Source: an uncultured Gemmatimonadota bacterium (GTDB lineage: Bacteria; Gemmatimonadota; Gemmatimonadetes; Gemmatimonadales; Gemmatimonadaceae). Taken from it: a stretch of 8,245 nt of DNA. Positions 5,482-8,245 of this stretch are shown here, piece by piece. The translations under genes and the position numbers were made by a program. Numbering within the stretch: position 1 is the first letter of the stretch; each line of letters opens with the position of its first letter. A model generated the notes under the pieces. It ran no database searches, was not told the DNA's origin, and was given only the letters and a program-made list of their open reading frames with translations. The stretch spans positions 1-8,245 of the forward strand of contig CAMLEQ010000153.1 of assembly GCA_946479015.1 (NCBI GenBank). Reading direction: 5' to 3'.

Positions 5482-6861
5482 TCAGCCCTTGTTCCGCAGC
5501 ACGTTCTTCACCGATTCTGCCGAGATGCGCTCGTCCATCTTCCGCAGCGAGTCGGCGTTCTCGTCGAACCGCCGCAATTGCGCGGGATCGGTCAGCACGG
5601 TGCGCTTTTCCGCGACCTCTGTCCGGCGCATCGCGAGGAATGCGGCCGTCCTGGGTCGGATGGTGGCCCATGCGCCCGGGAGCGTGGTCGTACTGTTGAT
5701 CGCGTCGTACAGCGGGCGGTAGCGGCGCGTGATGGCATCCACCGAATCCTGCTGCGTCCGGCTCAACTGGATCCCGCGAAAGAGCCAGGACTTGGGAGGG
5801 GGCACCTTGCAGCCCGCCGGTACGATGGGTGTCGTGCTATCGGCCCTGCAGCTCTCAGGGCTCGGGGCGCGCGCCGTATCCACCCTACCCATCGACGAGG
5901 ATACACTCGAGCGCGCCAGGCCGGTCTGCGCCGGCAGGGGCATGACGACGGCGACGAGCAGGAGCGCGGCGGCCGCGACTGTGGCAGCGAGGCTCGGGAG
6001 CGTGAGAAGACGCGGTGGACGTTCGGTCATGCGATGTACCCTCCGTTCCAGGTCTGATGATTCGGCGAAGGACGCGAGCGGCGCGAGCGCGCGCGGGGTG
6101 AGCTCGAGCACTTTGAGGAGCAGTCGGCCGTAGCGGCGAACGTCCACGCGGGCGGCGAGCACGCGCGCGTCACAGTCGGCCTCGATGGCGAAGCGGAGCC
6201 GGGCGAACGCCCCCCAGAGGGCGACGTTCCATGGCTGCGCGCAGAGGACGAGCGTCGCGGCGAGGAGGAGCAGCGGGTCGCGCGCCCTGGCGTGCTCCAT
6301 CTCGTGGGCGATGACGATGCGGCGTTCCTCATCGGGGAGCGCGAGCGCCCAGTCGGGGAGCACGACTCGGTACCGCCAGAATCCGATGAGCGCCGGACCG
6401 ATGTCGTGGGAGAGCAGGATCGGCACGCCATCGACCACGGTGGCGCGCATGGCGCGGCGGGCGCGGTGGAGCCGGACGAGGATCCCCGCCAGGAGCAGCA
6501 GCGCCGCGGCTGGAAGCGCGACGAGCGCCAGGCGAAGCGGCGACTCCCAGCGCGCCACCATCGCGTCCCAGCGCGCGAGCGTCGCGATCACTCCCGGCAC
6601 GGCGGGGAGCGACAGCGCACGACGGGGGCTCGCGTCGACGGCCGCGACGGTGGCGGCGGACGGCGCCTCCGCGGCCGCCGGCGCGCGCTCCACGGGACGG
6701 AGCAGCGCGGCCGCCGACCACACGAGCGCCAGCGCCATCACGCCGAGCCAGATCGGCCGCGTCGGCCGGCGAACTGCGCGCGCCAGGTACTCGAGCGCCA
6801 TCCCGATGCCGAGGAGCGCCGCGGTGATGGCGATGCTGTAGACTACCCAGATCGCGATCAT
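5482..6861 (-). CDS. BlaR1-like M56 family zinc metallopeptidase sensor with a Spy/CpxP-like C-terminal domain
   Basis: A 459-residue membrane sensor-protease of the BlaR1/MecR1 group. Hydrophobic segments lie near 4-26, 36-54, 108-131, 195-215 and 288-308. The cytoplasmic zinc site is HEMEH (His186, Glu187, His190) with downstream Glu227 in AIEADCDARVL. Family members are activated by an extracytoplasmic signal and inactivate a partner BlaI-type repressor. The region after the last segment (310-459) is not a penicillin-binding domain: it has a Ser/Pro-rich linker with two cysteines (338, 351), then a helical stretch (LSRTQQDSVDAITRRYRPLYD, then VLTDPAQLRRFDENADSLRKM) resembling the LTxxQ repeats of Spy/CpxP proteins. 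Envelope stress or metal could thus be the signal; this is inference. The ATG overlaps the BlaI stop by 4 bases (ATGA), and AGGTGA lies upstream. Confidence 0.93.
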   Translation of the reverse strand: MIAIWVVYSIAITAALLGIGMALEYLARAVRRPTRPIWLGVMALALVWSAAALLRPVERAPAAAEAPSAATVAAVDASPRRALSLPAVPGVIATLARWDAMVARWESPLRLALVALPAAALLLLAGILVRLHRARRAMRATVVDGVPILLSHDIGPALIGFWRYRVVLPDWALALPDEERRIVIAHEMEHARARDPLLLLAATLVLCAQPWNVALWGAFARLRFAIEADCDARVLAARVDVRRYGRLLLKVLELTPRALAPLASFAESSDLERRVHRMTERPPRLLTLPSLAATVAAAALLLVAVVMPLPAQTGLARSSVSSSMGRVDTARAPSPESCRADSTTPIVPAGCKVPPPKSWLFRGIQLSRTQQDSVDAITRRYRPLYDAINSTTTLPGAWATIRPRTAAFLAMRRTEVAEKRTVLTDPAQLRRFDENADSLRKMDERISAESVKNVLRNKG

Positions 6862-7313
6862 GGCCGTTCACCTCGCGCCGGCTTGTGCTCCCCCTTGGCC
6901 CGCGGCGGCGAGCGTCGTGGTGAGACCACGCGATGGGGCGGCGCATCGGGGTGCGAGAGGCGTTCGTCCAACACCTCGCGGATGCGCTGGAGCTCCTCCC
7001 GCGAGAGCCGCCGGTCGCGCACGAAGTGCGTGAGGAGGGCCTCCGCCGATCCGCCGAATACGGCATCGACGAGGCGCCCGAAGGCGCTCGTGCCTGCCTC
7101 CTCGCGCGCGACGAGCGCATGGAAGCGGTGCGCCCGTCCCTCCTCCGCGTGCCCCACGTATCCCTTCTCCTCCAGGATACGGAGCATGGTGAGGACGGTG
7201 TTGTGCGCGAGGTCGTCGGCGAGGAGACTCCGCACCTCCGCCGCCGTGCATGGCCCGTGCTCCCAGAGCACCGCCATGATGTCGAGCTCGCGCTCGGTGA
7301 ACGTCACGCGCAT
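6858..7313 (-). CDS. BlaI/MecI/CopY family transcriptional repressor
   Basis: A 151-residue dimeric winged-helix repressor, expected to be destroyed or released when the co-transcribed M56 sensor is activated. The winged helix spans about 4-68: LTxxE-like start TFTERELDIMAVLW, recognition helix near AHNTVLTMLRILEEKG (36-51), wing GHAEEGRAHRFHAL (54-67). A dimerisation region follows (about 72-118: FGRLVDAVFGG, LLTHFVRD, LSREELQRIREVLDE). The basic, Pro-rich tail (about 120-151) makes it longer than the roughly 125-residue norm. The ATG at 7313 has AGGAG 5 bases upstream. It is the first gene of a two-gene operon, with a 4-base overlap to M56. Its promoter is flanked by operator-like sequences, so autoregulation is likely. 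Other targets are not visible. Confidence 0.95.
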   Translation of the reverse strand: MRVTFTERELDIMAVLWEHGPCTAAEVRSLLADDLAHNTVLTMLRILEEKGYVGHAEEGRAHRFHALVAREEAGTSAFGRLVDAVFGGSAEALLTHFVRDRRLSREELQRIREVLDERLSHPDAPPHRVVSPRRSPPRAKGEHKPARGERP

Positions 7314-7318
7314 GCGAT

Positions 7319-7336
7319 CTCCTAAGAGTTTCGGAG
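7319..7336. promoter_or_regulatory. Candidate BlaI operator 1, downstream of the -10
   Basis: CTCCTAAGAGTTTCGGAG carries CTCC/GGAG arms and lies between the -10 and the ATG, overlapping the Shine-Dalgarno sequence. Its first 13 bases, CTCCTAAGAGTTT, match the minus strand of operator 2 (CTCCTAAAGTTT) apart from a one-base insertion. A repressor bound here would block transcription start. The resemblance is seen; binding is inferred. Confidence 0.5.
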
Positions 7337-7365
7337 ATGGTAACGCGCCCCATCCGATCTGTCAA
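7337..7365 (-). promoter_or_regulatory. Sigma-70-type promoter of the BlaI-M56 operon
   Basis: Reading the minus strand, a perfect -35 TTGACA (7365-7360) is followed after exactly 17 bases by TACCAT (7342-7337), matching the -10 consensus at 4 of 6 positions including the key T, A and final T. Transcription should start near 7330, leaving a leader of about 17 bases that holds the Shine-Dalgarno sequence. This is the best promoter in the window. Confidence 0.8.
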
Positions 7366-7380
7366 CTAAAACTTTAGGAG
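7366..7380. promoter_or_regulatory. Candidate BlaI operator 2, adjacent to the -35
   Basis: CTAAAACTTTAG (7366-7377) is a perfect inverted repeat (CTAAA, AC, TTTAG) that abuts the -35 on its upstream side, followed by GAG to give the word shared with operator 1. BlaI-family repressors bind short palindromes with TA-containing arms at their own promoters, so an autoregulatory operator is the natural reading. Confidence 0.55.
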
Positions 7381-7398
7381 TTCACTCCGGCACACGCC

Positions 7399-7463
7399 CT
7401 ACCTATCTCCTCTACCCGTCAGTCCCCCACACGCCACACGCGTTCTTCGGTGGTCCAGCCACC
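7399..7463 (-). repeat. 65-base repeat, copy B, downstream of the permease gene
   Basis: The inverted-orientation partner of copy A. Read on the minus strand it begins with the same 15-base hairpin-forming head (7463-7449) and shares the same 21-base and 9-base identical blocks. It starts 20 bases after the permease stop codon, in the sense direction of that gene, just as copy A follows the LytTR gene. Outside the matched span the flanks differ, and no target-site duplication is visible. It lies upstream of the BlaI promoter region. Confidence 0.85.
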
Positions 7464-7483
7464 ACACACCACCACCTATGAGG

Positions 7484-8245
7484 TCACTCGCCTCTCAGCG
7501 CCGCCACCGGCTCCACTCTCGTCGCCCGCCGCGCCGGGACCACGCACGCCACCAGCGCCACGATGGTCATGAACACCGCCACCCCGCCGATGGTCACCGG
7601 GTCGGTGGGAGCCACGCCGAACAGCAGCGACGACGCCAGCCGTGTCACCGCGAGTGCGCCCACGAGCCCCACCACCACGCCGATCCCGGCGAGCGCCATC
7701 CCCTGGCCGAGCACCATCGACATCACGCCGCGGCCGCTCGCGCCGAGCGCCATCCGGATGCCGATCTCGCGCTGCCGCTCGGTCACGGTGTAGGCGAGCA
7801 CGCCGTACGTGCCCACCGCCGCCAGCGCGAGCGCCACGGTGGCGAAGATCCCGAGGAGCTGCGCCAGGAATCGCGGACGGCTCACCGCGTCCGCGAACAC
7901 GTCGTCCATGCTCCGCAAGCTCACGATGGGGAGCGATGGATCGAGCGCGCCGACGGTGCGGCGGATCCCACCCGCCAGCGCCGATGGACCGAGCGATGAG
8001 CGCATCACGATGTTCATGCTCCGGGGCAGGTAGCCGAGCCGTCCCGGCATCTGCGCGTAGTCGAGGTACAGCTCCGTCCCGGTCTTCGAGTCCACGCCCC
8101 CCTGCTTCACGTCCTTCACGACGCCGACGATGGTGAACCAGTCCTTCGCGCCGACGGGGCGCACGCGCCGCCCGATGGGGTCCTGGCCAGGGTAGAAGAG
8201 CCTGGCCATGGTCTCGTTGATCATCACCACCGGCGGCGATTCGGC
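7484..8245 (-). CDS. MacB/FtsX-type ABC transporter permease, ADOP-like, C-terminal part
   Basis: The last 253 residues of a large inner-membrane permease; the N-terminal part lies beyond the right edge. In order: the end of a MacB periplasmic core domain (SPPVVMINETMARLFYPGQDPIGRRV, then FTIVGVVKDVKQGG and SLRSMDDVFADAVSRPRF), then a C-terminal FtsX domain. The FtsX domain has three hydrophobic segments (near visible residues 127-152, 178-201 and 218-238), the cytoplasmic loop TERQREIGIRMALGAS and the closing motif VPARRATRVEPVAALRGE. This pattern is typical of the duplicated orphan MacB-like permeases (ADOP) abundant in Acidobacteriota and Gemmatimonadota, which often lack an adjacent ATPase. 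Its role is unknown. No ATPase or adaptor lies next to it on the visible side. The stop is TGA at 7486-7484. Confidence 0.93.
   Translation of the reverse strand, partial: AESPPVVMINETMARLFYPGQDPIGRRVRPVGAKDWFTIVGVVKDVKQGGVDSKTGTELYLDYAQMPGRLGYLPRSMNIVMRSSLGPSALAGGIRRTVGALDPSLPIVSLRSMDDVFADAVSRPRFLAQLLGIFATVALALAAVGTYGVLAYTVTERQREIGIRMALGASGRGVMSMVLGQGMALAGIGVVVGLVGALAVTRLASSLLFGVAPTDPVTIGGVAVFMTIVALVACVVPARRATRVEPVAALRGE

Noticed and set aside
5482..7313. Beta-lactam resistance regulon (blaR1-blaI)
   Set aside because: No beta-lactamase or PBP2a-like gene is present, and the M56 protein lacks a penicillin-binding C-terminal domain, so the antibiotic-resistance reading is not supported.
4201..7463. 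Composite transposon or insertion sequence bounded by the inverted repeats
   Set aside because: No transposase or integrase lies inside, no target-site duplication is visible at the outer ends, and both copies have a consistent gene-end placement. Kept as an open question rather than annotated as a mobile element.

Overview
The window is high-GC DNA (roughly 70% by eye) with eight protein-coding genes and no RNA genes that I can see. The gene mix points to Gemmatimonadota or a nearby lineage such as Acidobacteriota: a MacA/MacB-type exporter operon, an ADOP-like orphan MacB/FtsX permease, a LytS/LytTR two-component pair, and a BlaI/M56 regulatory pair. This placement is inferred from gene content and codon bias, not from a marker gene.

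Left block (1-4184): a minus-strand operon encodes a periplasmic adaptor (MacA/HlyD type) followed by a MacB/LolD-type ATPase that runs off the left edge. The two genes are joined by a one-base stop/start overlap. About 360 bases separate the adaptor from a divergent plus-strand pair, a LytS/YehU-type histidine kinase and a LytTR response regulator. The divergent layout suggests that this pair controls the exporter. The adaptor, kinase and regulator each carry a Gly/Ala/Ser-rich low-complexity insertion. In the kinase it sits in the ATP lid, next to an altered G1 box, and is encoded by a G-quadruplex-like tract and a 12-base tandem repeat.

Middle block (4185-7483): a plus-strand HNH endonuclease gene converges on a minus-strand BlaI-M56 operon across a 12-bp hairpin. 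The BlaI gene has a clear promoter (TTGACA, 17 bases, TACCAT) flanked by two related operator-like sequences, and it overlaps the M56 gene by 4 bases. The M56 sensor ends in what looks like a Spy/CpxP-like (LTxxQ) periplasmic domain rather than a penicillin-binding one. The block is bounded by two copies of a 65-base repeat (56/65 identical) in inverted orientation. Each copy also lies 16-20 bases downstream of a gene's stop codon, in the sense direction of that gene. It may therefore be a dispersed 3'-end element rather than transposon ends.

Right edge (7484-8245): the C-terminal part of an ADOP-like MacB/FtsX permease on the minus strand, cut by the window end.

The best leads for something undescribed are the 65-base gene-end repeat, the M56/Spy-like fusion with its BlaI operators, and the ATP-lid insertion of the histidine kinase.
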